A stretch of DNA of 36,714 nucleotides from assembly GCF_000317225.1 (NCBI RefSeq), contig NZ_AJLL01000072.1, forward strand, positions 1 to 36,714, in the 5' to 3' direction. Below the pieces are notes generated by a model. That model saw only the letters and a program-made list of their open reading frames with translations. It ran no database searches and was not told the DNA's origin. Both the position numbers and the translations under genes were made by a program. Of the stretch, positions 25,181-33,504 are shown one piece after another. Every line of letters starts with the position of its first letter. The first letter of the stretch is position 1. Source of the DNA: Fischerella thermalis PCC 7521. Its GTDB lineage: Bacteria; Cyanobacteriota; Cyanobacteriia; Cyanobacteriales; Nostocaceae.

Positions 25181-27157
25181 TCAATTTTTTAATAATCGTA
25201 AACCACTCAGGGTAACTAACACAGTAGATCCTTCGTGTCCTACAACACCGATAGGTAAGTTAATTTCACCTAAGAAATTACCAATCAACAATACAATAAT
25301 AAACCCTAAAGCAATAGTGATATTTTGTTTTACTATTTCTTGTGTTCTTTTTCCTAAGCGTATAGCTACTTCGATTTTCTCTAATCTATCTGCCATTAAG
25401 ACAATATCGGCAGTTTCTAATGCTACATCGCTTCCTGCTGCACCCATTGCAATACCTACGGATGCTTGGGCTAGGGCTGGTGCATCATTAATACCATCAC
25501 CTACCATCGCTACTGTTTTATACTCTTGCTGCAAACGGCGAATTACATGTAGCTTATCTTCTGGTAGTAACTCTGCATATACTCGATCTACTCCTAACTC
25601 CCGCGCTACACTTTCAGCAGTCTGTTGGTTATCTCCAGTCAACATGACTATTTGCTCAATTCCCAATTTTTTCAGACGAGAAATAGTTTCTGCTGCTTGC
25701 GATCGCACTGTGTCAGCAATGGCAATTATACCTAGTACTTGATGTTCGGGTAGTGGGATGGTGGGGTGAAATCTTTCTCCCCATCTCCTCACCTCTCCTT
25801 CTCCCCACCTTTTTTCTGCTATCCAAACAACTGTTTTCCCCTGTAACTCTAGGTTTGTAGCAATCTCAATTAAATTTTTCGGTAAATCTGCCACATATTT
25901 TTTGACAAAATCATCTTTCCCAGCTATGACTTCCTGGTTATCGATAATACCTACAATTCCCTGTCCAGGGAAAGCCTGTACTTCTGTTGCAGCTTTCCAA
26001 TCTAGGTTTTTTGAAGCTTTGACAATTGCTAGTCCAAGGGGATGTTCGGAACGCGATTCTACAGAAGCAGCAGCTTTTAATACATCAGCTTTTGTGTAAT
26101 CACTAGTAGGAATGACTTCACATACTTCTAAGAGTCCTGTAGTTAGAGTACCTGTTTTATCAAAAGCGATCGCTCGGACTTTCCCAATCATTTCCAATTG
26201 CGCGCCATTTTTAAACAAGATCCCCTGTCTTGCACCATTAGCAATTCCCGAAAGCAGTGTTGGCATAATAGCAGCCATCAACGCACAGGGAGAAGCCACC
26301 ACCAAAAAAGTCAAAGCCCGATAAATCGCTGTTTCCCAATCCCAATTCCAAAGGAAGGGTGGCAAAATTAACAGCAGTACTCCAGCGATCACAATTACCC
26401 GCGCATAGCCTCGTTCAAATCGTTCAATAAATTGCTGGGAAGGAGGCGTTTCTGTTTGGGCTTGCTGTACCAAACGAATCACCCGTTGAATCAAGCTACT
26501 TTCTGGTGGTTGATGCAGCTTTAATTTCAACGCCCCATACCCGTTTAACGTACCAGCAAATACTTCATCACCCACCGTCTTCTCCACAGGTAAAGACTCA
26601 CCAGTAATCGCAGCTTGGTTGAGAGTACTGTAACCTTCCACAATCACTGCATCTGTAGGAATTAACTCTCCTGGCTTGACGATGATTTCATCTCCTACTT
26701 GCAATTGCTTGATGGGAATAACCTCTTGATTTCCCCGACGCACAACCCTAGCTGTGTCTTGGGTTAAACTCATCAAACTGCGGATACTCCGTTCAGTTCG
26801 CCGCATAGCATAACCTTCTAAAGCACCACTAATTGCAAAGATGAGAATCAAAATAGCCCCATCAATAATTAAGTAATACTCTCTACGCCATAAACCAAGC
26901 CCCGCAGCACCAAGCGCCGCCACAATCATCAGCAAATCTACATCCAGTTCTTTTTCTTTGATGAGGGTTGTCAGTCCCTCGCGGGCGCTTTCGTAGCCAC
27001 CAATCACATAGGCTATGGGTAGCAGCAGCAACGCCCATCCCAAAAAGCCAAGATGCAAAGCAAACCATCCACAAAATAAGAACAACCCACACACAAGGGC
27101 TGCTACCGCATCTGCATGTTCTTTGGTAAATTGATGCAACCGTTCTGGATAAAGCAT
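25181..27157 (-). CDS. P1B-4-type heavy-metal ATPase (CoaT-like)
   Basis: 658 residues. Exports divalent metal across the inner membrane using ATP. No N-terminal metal-binding HMA domain. The order is TM bundle, actuator loop (TGESLPVEKTVGDEVFAGT), SPC in place of CPC (VASPCALMAA, about 289), phosphorylation DKTGTLTTG (about 331), SEHPLG, GDGINDAPALAQA and a last TM helix with HEGST (about 640). SPC plus HEG(G/S)T marks subgroup P1B-4, reported to move Co2+, Zn2+ or Fe2+; the cyanobacterial example is CoaT. About 20 residues of Arg/Gly/Glu/Trp (EKRWGEGEVRRWGERFHPTI) in the nucleotide domain look like an in-frame repeat insertion (25746-25817). An operator-like palindrome lies upstream. Confidence 0.9.
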   Translation of the reverse strand: MLYPERLHQFTKEHADAVAALVCGLFLFCGWFALHLGFLGWALLLLPIAYVIGGYESAREGLTTLIKEKELDVDLLMIVAALGAAGLGLWRREYYLIIDGAILILIFAISGALEGYAMRRTERSIRSLMSLTQDTARVVRRGNQEVIPIKQLQVGDEIIVKPGELIPTDAVIVEGYSTLNQAAITGESLPVEKTVGDEVFAGTLNGYGALKLKLHQPPESSLIQRVIRLVQQAQTETPPSQQFIERFERGYARVIVIAGVLLLILPPFLWNWDWETAIYRALTFLVVASPCALMAAIMPTLLSGIANGARQGILFKNGAQLEMIGKVRAIAFDKTGTLTTGLLEVCEVIPTSDYTKADVLKAAASVESRSEHPLGLAIVKASKNLDWKAATEVQAFPGQGIVGIIDNQEVIAGKDDFVKKYVADLPKNLIEIATNLELQGKTVVWIAEKRWGEGEVRRWGERFHPTIPLPEHQVLGIIAIADTVRSQAAETISRLKKLGIEQIVMLTGDNQQTAESVARELGVDRVYAELLPEDKLHVIRRLQQEYKTVAMVGDGINDAPALAQASVGIAMGAAGSDVALETADIVLMADRLEKIEVAIRLGKRTQEIVKQNITIALGFIIVLLIGNFLGEINLPIGVVGHEGSTVLVTLSGLRLLKN

Positions 27158-27191
27158 GAGAGTCGAATTAGTACTGACTCTCTTACGCTAA

Positions 27192-27219
27192 ACCTTGACA
27201 TTAGTGTCAATGTCAAGGT
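27192..27219 (-). promoter_or_regulatory. MerR-type inverted-repeat operator of the metal ATPase
   Basis: ACCTTGACATT and AATGTCAAGGT are perfect 11-bp arms around a 6-base centre. On the minus strand the left arm includes a TTGACA -35-like hexamer and the dyad spans the long -35/-10 spacer, the architecture of MerR-family promoters such as those of CoaR or ZntR. It begins 34 bases upstream of the ATPase start. No MerR gene is adjacent. Confidence 0.6.
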
Positions 27220-27227
27220 TTTATTGG

Positions 27228-27275
27228 TGGTTGTTGGTTTATTTCTCCAAACAACAAACAACGATCAACAAATAA
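27228..27275. repeat. TTGTTGG...CCAAACAACAAACAACG repeat
   Basis: The second copy of the TTG/CAA repeat family, GGTTGTTGGTTTATTTCTCC then AAACAACAAACAACGATC, placed just past the stop codon of the binding-protein gene, where it may help termination. Confidence 0.5.
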
Positions 27276-27279
27276 CTAA

Positions 27280-28176
27280 CTATTGAGAAATCTCTTCGCG
27301 GGATTCAATCACTATTTGCATGGTTTCAATTGCTAAATCACGTAAATCATTGTTCAGAAAAACCACACCATGGGAACCAAACCAGCGATCGAAGATAGTG
27401 GTATATCGTTTGTCACCATCCACAAATCCTTGCATGAACTTGTAGAGAGTATAGTTAACTGAGTCGAGGAATCTGGAGTTATTCTCAGGAACCATACATG
27501 CAATGCCTTCTCTAGAGTAAGGGCGATCGGGTACTACTTGAAAAGCATCAGGGTTTTTCGTTGTTCCTAACCATCCTTCTAACAAGATGCTATCTGATGC
27601 GAAAGCATCTATTTTCCCCTGTTGCAATGCAGCATATCCTTCTGCCCGATCTTTTAAAAAGACTAGTTTAGCTTGGGGTTGTACTCGCTTGAGTGCTAAT
27701 TCATTGGTAGTTTGGCTAAGTACACCAATACGTTTACCAATTAAAGACTCAGGAGAACCTAAATTGCTTCCCTTTTTGACTAATAATTGAGTACCTGTAG
27801 CACCATAACTAAGTGAAAAATCTACTTTTTGATCCCGTTCCCAGGTAAAACTACTCGCATCACAAACAATATCAAGTTGTCCATTAAGAATTTTGGGAAT
27901 CCGTTCTCCTGGTGCTACTGTGACCAATTGTAATTTAATTTTCCTTCCCAGTTGTTTTTCTAATTGTTCTTTAATCAGATTCAACATATCTACGGAATAA
28001 CCAACCAATTTTCCCTGATTATTGGTGTAGGCAAAAGGAATCGCATCTTTGCTCGTGCCTGCTGTCATTACTCCCGTCCGTGCTATTTTTTCCATCACAG
28101 TTTCTGCTTTCGCAACGGCAGGTGTGAATGTTGTTAATAAGAGACTCAAGGTAGTTATTGCCAGTTTTTTATACAT
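27280..28176 (-). CDS. Amino-acid ABC transporter substrate-binding protein (family 3)
   Basis: 298 residues. A Sec signal MYKKLAITTLSLLLTTFTPA with AKA cleavage directs it to the periplasm. The mature part is a type-II periplasmic binding fold of the SBP_bac_3 family: GVMTAGTSKDAIPFAYTNNQ, GKLVGYSVDMLNLI, the arginine-containing CDASSFTWERDQKVDFSLSY and the hinge-region DAFASDSILLEGWL. It would capture glutamate, glutamine or polar amino acids for an importer. No permease or ATPase is beside it, so it is an orphan binding protein or serves a distant transporter. Confidence 0.9.
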   Translation of the reverse strand: MYKKLAITTLSLLLTTFTPAVAKAETVMEKIARTGVMTAGTSKDAIPFAYTNNQGKLVGYSVDMLNLIKEQLEKQLGRKIKLQLVTVAPGERIPKILNGQLDIVCDASSFTWERDQKVDFSLSYGATGTQLLVKKGSNLGSPESLIGKRIGVLSQTTNELALKRVQPQAKLVFLKDRAEGYAALQQGKIDAFASDSILLEGWLGTTKNPDAFQVVPDRPYSREGIACMVPENNSRFLDSVNYTLYKFMQGFVDGDKRYTTIFDRWFGSHGVVFLNNDLRDLAIETMQIVIESREEISQ

Positions 28177-28439
28177 ATTCCATCTGGGAAAGATTGCTTT
28201 TTGTCGGCATATTGTACAAGGATGTTCAAAAGTAGTAAAGTCGCTTTATTTTTTTCCTTAGCTTTGTCAATGTCAAAATTACGGATGCAATTTCTACTTG
28301 ATTAATTGGAATTATAAATTACGTTTTGTTACATTCAACTTAATAATCAATAATCATATTTACCTTGAGATAGATATACAATATCAAGAAATATATGTTA
28401 CTTTGTTGTTTTAAGTAGAGTAAGTCAGCCTAATCTAGC

Positions 28440-28556
28440 GATTGACAACGCTAACGCTGGAGCGGAGGAACCACATTTTGGGGCGTATCTCATACGAGAA
28501 GGGCATCTCTCAGCCCTAGCCCGTCAGCTAACTTCGTAGGCATTGAGAGGAGACTG
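28440..28556 (+). ncRNA. c-di-AMP riboswitch (ydaO/yuaA type)
   Basis: Conserved blocks occur in the right order: CGCTAACGCTGGAGCGGAGG, AACCACATTTTGGGGCGTAT, then a hairpin AGGGC...GCCCT, and near the end AGCCCGTCAGCTAACTTCG, TAGGCATTGAGAGGAG. The CCGTCAGCTAAC...CGTAGGCAUUGAGAGGAG segment is the hallmark 3' part of the ydaO/yuaA class that binds cyclic di-AMP. The element is followed by TTTTTTT right before an ATG (28576), as in a terminator-type expression platform. In known cases it turns off transcription of wall-hydrolase or ion/osmolyte transport genes when c-di-AMP is high. I recognised it by eye; covariance scoring would confirm it. Confidence 0.75.
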
Positions 28557-28586
28557 AAGAGGCAGCATTTTTTTAATGTTTAAACC

Positions 28587-28672
28587 TCATCAGCATCCTT
28601 GGCTGGTACTGCTCAGGTTTTTGTACCTGCACTTAACTCTGTTGAGGTTGCATCTGATGATATTTCAACTGA
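28587..28672 (+). pseudogene. Leader remnant of a secreted protein downstream of the riboswitch
   Basis: In a frame different from the permease, the bases after the riboswitch read SSASLAGTAQVFVPALNSVE, then VASDDIST, which looks like the second half of a signal peptide (AGTAQVFVPA) and a mature N terminus. The frame is closed upstream by TAA at 28581-28583, and the ATG at 28576 is out of frame with it. A small deletion could have shifted an ATG-led signal peptide. Downstream the same frame enters the permease gene antisensically to its reading. I read this as the original riboswitch-controlled gene, now reduced to its leader. Confidence 0.4.
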
Positions 28673-29508
28673 ATTTGGCTGCAATATTTGCAGTCGCTGG
28701 GCAAACAGCTTGGAAAAAGGCAAAACCTTTCGTTCTCAAGGATGTAATCTTATATCCTACTTTGGGATTTTTGGGGATTATCCTCTTGTGGTGGGCGATC
28801 GCCTTAGCAAACCACGAATTGATGCCCACCCCACCAGAAGCACTTGTTGCCAATTTGGATTACATACTAAACCCTTTCTACCAACGTGGACCGGGCAACT
28901 TGGGGATTGGTTGGTTATTACTGGCAAGTATCAGACGAGTATTAATTGGTTTTCTTTTGGGTGCTGTAGTGGCGATTCCTGTAGGATTTTTGATTGGCAT
29001 GTCTAGATCAGCAATGCTAGCGATAAATCCTATCATTCAGATTTTTAAACCTGTGTCGCCTCTAGCTTGGCTACCTATTGCTTTAGCGATATTTAATTTG
29101 GCAGATCCTTCAGCGATTTTTGTGATTTTTATCACTTCTTTGTGGCCAACAATTATTAACACCGCTCTGGGAGTTTCTAGCGTTTCTAAAGATTATTTAG
29201 ATGTAGCGCGAGTATTGGAAATGCCGCGTTGGCGACAGATTACCAAGATTATTTTACCTGCTAGTTTGCCTTACATTTTTACAGGTTTGCGGATTAGTTT
29301 AGGAATTGCTTGGTTAGTAATTGTTGCGGTAGAAATGCTAACAGGTGGTATTGGTATTGGCTTTTTTGTTTGGGATGAATGGAGCCGTTTAAACTTGAGT
29401 TCTGTATTTCTTGCTGTATTGGTGATTGGCTTAACTGGGTTAGTTCTTGATTACGCTGTGGGCAGGCTGCAAGAATTTGTCACCCATCGTCCGAAAACTT
29501 CAACTTAA
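28657..29508 (+). CDS. nrtB: NrtB-type ABC transporter permease (nitrate/bicarbonate/cyanate family)
   Basis: 283 residues from ATG 28657 with a GAGG ribosome-binding-like sequence before it; an in-frame ATG at 28576 would add 27 odd Leu/His-rich residues encoded by the broken upstream gene. About six TM helices (for example YPTLGFLGIILLWWAIAL near 34 and LGAVVAIPVGFLIGM near 105) and the ABC-contact EAA-like loop SKDYLDVARVLEMPRWRQIT (about 180) are present, so the permease is intact. It belongs to the NrtB/CmpB/TauC group. Neighbouring genes for the binding protein and ATPase are broken, leaving it without obvious partners. The symbol is by family. Confidence 0.85.
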   Translation: MIFQLNLAAIFAVAGQTAWKKAKPFVLKDVILYPTLGFLGIILLWWAIALANHELMPTPPEALVANLDYILNPFYQRGPGNLGIGWLLLASIRRVLIGFLLGAVVAIPVGFLIGMSRSAMLAINPIIQIFKPVSPLAWLPIALAIFNLADPSAIFVIFITSLWPTIINTALGVSSVSKDYLDVARVLEMPRWRQITKIILPASLPYIFTGLRISLGIAWLVIVAVEMLTGGIGIGFFVWDEWSRLNLSSVFLAVLVIGLTGLVLDYAVGRLQEFVTHRPKTST

Positions 29509-29567
29509 GCTAGTGATTTATCGCATTAATTTTTGATGGGCTAGATAAAATTACCCTTTTTTCCTCT

Positions 29568-29602
29568 TCTCTTGGCGCACTTGGCGTCTTTGCGGTTTAA
29601 TT
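29568..29602. repeat. CTTGGCGCACTTGGCG repeat, second copy
   Basis: CTCTTGGCGCACTTGGCGTC followed by TTTGCGGTTTAAT, related to 17940-17976, between the permease and the truncated binding-protein gene. Confidence 0.6.
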
Positions 29603-29694
29603 TTAACCCCTCAGAACTAATAAAACAGAACACCACTGCCTAATAACTAAGTCCAATCAACAATTAACAATTCATCTCCTGTGGAGCTAAAGCC

Positions 29695-30195
29695 ATGAGT
29701 AACGCCGACCAAAATTATTGGCATCGACGAGACTTTATTAAGGGAATAGGAGCAACAGCAGCAGGAATGGCGCTCTCTTCCTGTGCAATCTCAGGCGATC
29801 GCTCTGCTAAAGGACTGACGGAAGAAGCTGCGGCTGTCGAACCTGTAGTAAATCCCAAATCTTTAGAAAAACCAAATATTACTGTTGGTTACGTTCCAGT
29901 TAACGACTGTGCGCCCTTTGCGATCGCTTGGAAAAAAGGTTTTTTCCGTAAATATGGATTGAATGTCAAACTCAACCGCGAAGCCAGCTGGGCAACATCC
30001 CGTGACGGACTAATTTTTGGTCGTCTTGATGCCTCCCCTGTAGTATCCGGTGCTGTTACCAACGCCAGAATCGGTGCAACAGTTTTGAAATTAGAGCCAA
30101 CGCTCCCACTCGTTTTTATATGTCTTAATTGTTGGGAGAAAAAAGTTATGGCGATCGCCATCTTGATCACTACAACCAAATTAATGCCTATCTAG
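29695..30195 (+). pseudogene. Truncated NrtA-type substrate-binding protein
   Basis: MSNADQNYWHRRDFIKGIGA has a Tat-like RR motif, followed by a lipobox LSSC; then NITVGYVPVNDCAPFAIAWK, KYGLNVKLNREASWATSRDG and RLDASPVVSGAVTNARIGA are typical for NrtA/CmpA proteins. From about 30078 on, the frame turns into unrelated residues and stops; a normal NrtA-type protein would continue for about 300 residues. A second, out-of-frame fragment (GEKSYGDRHLDHYNQINAYL) is seen at about 30130-30221. Probably a deletion followed by decay. Confidence 0.75.
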
Positions 30196-30270
30196 GCTTT
30201 AGTTTTGACGAAAAAATCTGACCATTTACTTCTAAAAGTATCAATAATTTTTCTAACCTTGGAGCATTTC

Positions 30271-30783
30271 ATGACTAAATCTACCTCTTTTGCTATGGAT
30301 GATAGGCATAAATTGAACAACTCTGCTTTTTTAGAAATAGAAAATTTAGTCAAGTCTTATCCCAAAAATGATGGCGGTGAATTTGTTGTCTTAGATAATG
30401 TCAATCTCACAGTAGGTGAAGATGAATATATTTCTGTAATTGGTCATTCTGGCTGTGGTAAATCAACGCTGTTAAAGATGGATGAACCTTTTGGAGCTTT
30501 AGATGCCTTAACTCGGGGAAAATTGCAGCGCCAAGTTTTAGATATTTGGGAAAATCATCGCCAAGCAGTGATGATGATTACTCATGATGTTGATGAGGCG
30601 ATTTACATGTCAGATCGCATTATTTTAATGACAAATGGCCCAGCTGCTAAAATAGGAGAAATTTTAGAAGTTCCCTTTTCCCATCCACGCGATCGCGCCT
30701 ATATGCGAAACTCAGAAAAATACTACGAACTCCGTAATTATGCGCTAAATTTCCTAGAACGAAATTTTACGACTGATGAATAG
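30271..30783 (+). pseudogene. NrtD-type ABC ATPase with in-frame internal deletion
   Basis: 170 residues from ATG 30271 (GGAG before it). Walker A GHSGCGKSTLLK (about 60-72) is followed directly by the Walker B/D-loop MDEPFGALDALTRGKLQRQV, then the H-loop MITHDVDEAIYMSDRIILMT and a normal NrtD end. The Q-loop, helical domain and LSGG(M/Q) signature between them are missing, about 90 residues compared with intact family members of about 270. The join keeps the frame. Without the signature motif the ATPase cannot function in the usual dimer, so this is a pseudogene or at most a residual nucleotide-binding protein. Confidence 0.8.
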
Positions 30784-30796
30784 TTTTTTGTTAGTA

Positions 30797-30868
30797 GATA
30801 GTAAATAGTAATTTGTTAATTGTTGTTTGTTGTTTGGGAAAACGAACTACCAACAATCAACCAGCAAC
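30797..30868. repeat. TTGTTTGTTGTTTGG...CCAACAATCAACC repeat
   Basis: The third copy of the TTG/CAA palindrome family, filling the gap between the ATPase remnant and the next gene. It also overlaps the false upstream starts of the UspA-like ORF. Confidence 0.5.
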
Positions 30869-30906
30869 TACCCACATCCAATTTTGATTGCAAAGAAGTG
30901 AATGCC

Positions 30907-31551
30907 GTGAATATCAAGCCAATGTTAATGCGTTTGCAAGACGCGATCAATAGAGATGACTTAATTGAGCAAATGTTATTGCACTGTAACCCAATTACAT
31001 CTTTTGTAAAACAAGCTCAATCCGCAAAACCAATCAACTTCATAGTTGGTTATAACAGTTCTCCCAACAGTCACACTGCGTTGGATATTAGTTTATTGAT
31101 TGCTCATCAAACCCGCTTAGCAACAAAATCACATGTGATAGTTCAAGCTGTCTATGTTTTAGAAGAATACCCAACCAATGATTTTTTTGACGTTTTGCCA
31201 ACACAGGATTTTAAAACTAGTGAATCCTTTGAGCAGATTCCAGCATATTGCCCCATCAGTTTACCATCAAAAAATGTTCAAACTACCGTCTTAACTCAAA
31301 CAAATAAATTTGCACAAGCAGAACGTATATTATGGCAAGCACGTTGTCTGGCTGACGAATGGCAAAGTTATTTTAAAGCTCATCTGCGCTTTGGTTGTGT
31401 TGCTGATGAACTAGAGAAAGTTGTTGCATCAGAAACTGCGACTGTGCTGTTTTTAGGTTGTAAATCAGCCAATCATCCGATTGTGCAACAGCTAGGTTCC
31501 CATTTCCCTTGTGCGATCATAGGCATACCTACTAGCATTGATGAAGAATAA
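30907..31551 (+). CDS. UspA-like universal stress domain protein
   Basis: About 214 residues from GTG 30907 (AAGAAG about 8 bases upstream; GTG 30898 is an alternative). The ORF upstream of this lies in repeat DNA. Residues about 45-75 (INFIVGYNSSPNSHTALDIS) are the usual first strand/helix of the UspA fold and the last strand region ATVLFLGCKSANHPIVQQLG fits its nucleotide-binding end, but the Gly-rich GXXG(S/T) loop is not complete. It is followed by a hairpin and precedes a permease gene by about 480 bases; Usp-like proteins often sit by transporters. Confidence 0.7.
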   Translation: MNIKPMLMRLQDAINRDDLIEQMLLHCNPITSFVKQAQSAKPINFIVGYNSSPNSHTALDISLLIAHQTRLATKSHVIVQAVYVLEEYPTNDFFDVLPTQDFKTSESFEQIPAYCPISLPSKNVQTTVLTQTNKFAQAERILWQARCLADEWQSYFKAHLRFGCVADELEKVVASETATVLFLGCKSANHPIVQQLGSHFPCAIIGIPTSIDEE

Positions 31552-31558
31552 AGATTAC

Positions 31559-31620
31559 AGCTTGTAATGAGTGCTAAGTGATAAGAAACTACTACACCTC
31601 TGCTGCACTCACTACAAGCT
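31559..31620 (+). terminator. Hairpin after the UspA-like gene
   Basis: AGCTTGTAATGAGTGC (31559-31574) and GCACTCACTACAAGCT (31605-31620) pair over 15 of 16 bases with a 30-base loop, followed by an AT-rich run. It lies 8 bases after the stop codon. The loop is long for a classical terminator. Confidence 0.5.
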
Positions 31621-32033
31621 TATATAATAGTAATTCGATTTGATTCATTGGTGGAGGTAGGCAAAAGGCACTCTTGCAATAGGAAATAAGACTATTTGAA
31701 ATGTGTTTAGTTTTTTCAAAAAAATAAATAATAATCTTATCTAGTAATTATTTTTGACCTATGTTTAGCTTTATTTAAACACTTAAGTATGTGTTTTTAT
31801 TTTTGCAAATAAAACTTAATTTTTTTATCATTTGTATTTATATATCTGGAAATAATCACTATTTATTATAGTACTATATAAAATTCATCTACAATAGGTG
31901 ACTTTTTCGCTTAATATGCGAATTATTAAATCAGTTATAGTAAATAGTAATCCGCTTTCAAATTTGCATTAGGGATTCAAACTTCCAGCAAAATAAATAA
32001 CTGATAACTGTTAATTTTATCCAGGTGTAGTCT
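31621..32033. other. AT-rich promoter region of the permease gene
   Basis: About 410 bases, very AT-rich, without an ORF. The AATAACTGATAACTGTTA unit (31997-32014) precedes the CCAGGTG ribosome-binding-like site at 32021-32027. No specific operator was recognised. Confidence 0.4.
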
Positions 32034-33371
32034 GTGGAAAACTGGCAAGCTATTCTGAGCATTTTTACTTTTGTTACTGTTATTTTTTTAATCATGACAG
32101 AGTGGATTCATCTAACAATAGCAGCGTTATTAGGTGCTTTGTTATTAGTATTTACCAATGTCATGACATTACAAGAAGCTATTGGCTATATAGGCAGAAG
32201 CCACAGCACAATAGGCTTATTTTTTGGTGTAATGGTACTGGTACGAGCATTTGAGCCGACAAAAATATTTGAGTATTTAGCGACTCAAATTGTACTACTA
32301 GCCAAAGGAGAGGGTAAACGGCTTTTACTCGGTATTGTGGCTATTACTACTCCTATTTGTGCAGTTTTACCTAATGCCACAACAGTAATGTTATTAGCAC
32401 CTTTAATTCCACCAATGGCTGAAGAAGTCGGAGTTAATTTTGTACCATTACTTATTTTAATGGTATTCATAGCTAATAGTGCTGGATTACTAACAATAGT
32501 CGGTGATCCAGCAACGTTTATTGTGGGTGATGCCATCAACCTTAGCTTTATAAATTATCTGGAACGCTTAAGTTTAGGTGGAGCGATCGCTGTTGTTACT
32601 GTAATAGCTACTTTACCATTTTTATTCCGCAAAATTTGGCATACAAAACTAGAAAATCTAGAACAGTTGCCACATCCACAAATTAATCATCCACGTAGTT
32701 TATTCTTAGGAGCATTAATTGTAGCTTTCGTACTACTATTTTTTGTCATCGGAGATTCCTTACCAGTGCCGATTTCACCAGCTGCTGTAGCTTTACTAGG
32801 AGCAGCTTTAGCAATGCTTTTGTCACATCATGGCAAAATAGATTCTGTTAATAATATTTTGCGGGATGTTGATTGGAGTACATTGATATTTTTTATGAGT
32901 ATCTTTGTGCTAATTGGAGGACTAGAAAAAACTGGCGTCATCAACAATTTATCAGGAATTTTGGGAATTGTTTTGGGAAAAAATATTTTTCTGGGTTCAC
33001 TTGTTTTACTATTTTTGATAGGACTATTGTCTAGCGTAGTTCCTAATATTCCTTTAGTAGTGGCAATGGTGCCTTTACTCAAACAGTACGTTGTTAATGT
33101 TGGGTTAGCGCCACCAGAAATTCTGGCGTCAAACTTTCAAGGACAATTTCCGCCAGAGGTATTACCACTGTTTTATGCAATGATGTTTGGTGCTACTTTG
33201 GGAGGCAATGGAACTTTAGTAGGAGCATCGTCTAACATCGTAGCAGCCGGGATTTCTGAACAACACGGACGCCGCATTTCCTTCAAAACTTTTCTGCACT
33301 ACGGTATTCCTATCATGCTATTGCAACTATTTACCGCGTCAGTGTACGTGTTGGTTCGCTTTTTACTCTAG
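32034..33371 (+). CDS. Ion-transporter superfamily permease (ArsB/NhaD/SLC13-like)
   Basis: 445 residues from GTG 32034 with CCAGGTG 7 bases upstream. About 11-12 TM helices are visible. Two inverted repeat halves each carry a conserved 'N-x(T/S)' motif: AVLPNATTVMLLAPLIPPMA with LLTIVGDPATFIVGD, and SSVVPNIPLVVAMVPLLK with GATLGGNGTLVGASSN; these are the ion and substrate sites of the ArsB/CitMHS superfamily. An arsenite, Na+/H+ or dicarboxylate permease is possible, and the sequence alone does not choose. No arsR or other operon partner is near. Confidence 0.85.
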   Translation: MENWQAILSIFTFVTVIFLIMTEWIHLTIAALLGALLLVFTNVMTLQEAIGYIGRSHSTIGLFFGVMVLVRAFEPTKIFEYLATQIVLLAKGEGKRLLLGIVAITTPICAVLPNATTVMLLAPLIPPMAEEVGVNFVPLLILMVFIANSAGLLTIVGDPATFIVGDAINLSFINYLERLSLGGAIAVVTVIATLPFLFRKIWHTKLENLEQLPHPQINHPRSLFLGALIVAFVLLFFVIGDSLPVPISPAAVALLGAALAMLLSHHGKIDSVNNILRDVDWSTLIFFMSIFVLIGGLEKTGVINNLSGILGIVLGKNIFLGSLVLLFLIGLLSSVVPNIPLVVAMVPLLKQYVVNVGLAPPEILASNFQGQFPPEVLPLFYAMMFGATLGGNGTLVGASSNIVAAGISEQHGRRISFKTFLHYGIPIMLLQLFTASVYVLVRFLL

Positions 33372-33402
33372 ACTAGATAGAAAACTAGGCAACAGTCCAT
33401 GC

Positions 33403-33485
33403 AAAGAGGATTTTCTTGACATCCACTCCGCACGCCACTACGTTTTGTGCGGGGGTTTCAAGATCACTCTTGGATTTTCCTCTTT
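33403..33485. mobile_element. Terminal relic resembling IS200/IS605-type or MITE end
   Basis: AAAGAGGA (33403-33410) and TCCTCTTT (33478-33485) are inverted and enclose a subterminal hairpin CCGCAC...GTGCGG (33428-33453) preceded by TTTTCTTGACATCC, the wording I associate with ends of cyanobacterial IS200/IS605 elements. There is no transposase reading frame. It is a probable solo end or small non-autonomous element. Confidence 0.4.
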
Positions 33486-33504
33486 CTATAAAAATAACTC
33501 CTCA

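Noticed and set aside
28576-28656. Upstream ATG of the permease frame
   Set aside because: The 27 extra residues are encoded by what looks like another gene's leader in a different frame; ATG 28657 has a better ribosome-binding site.
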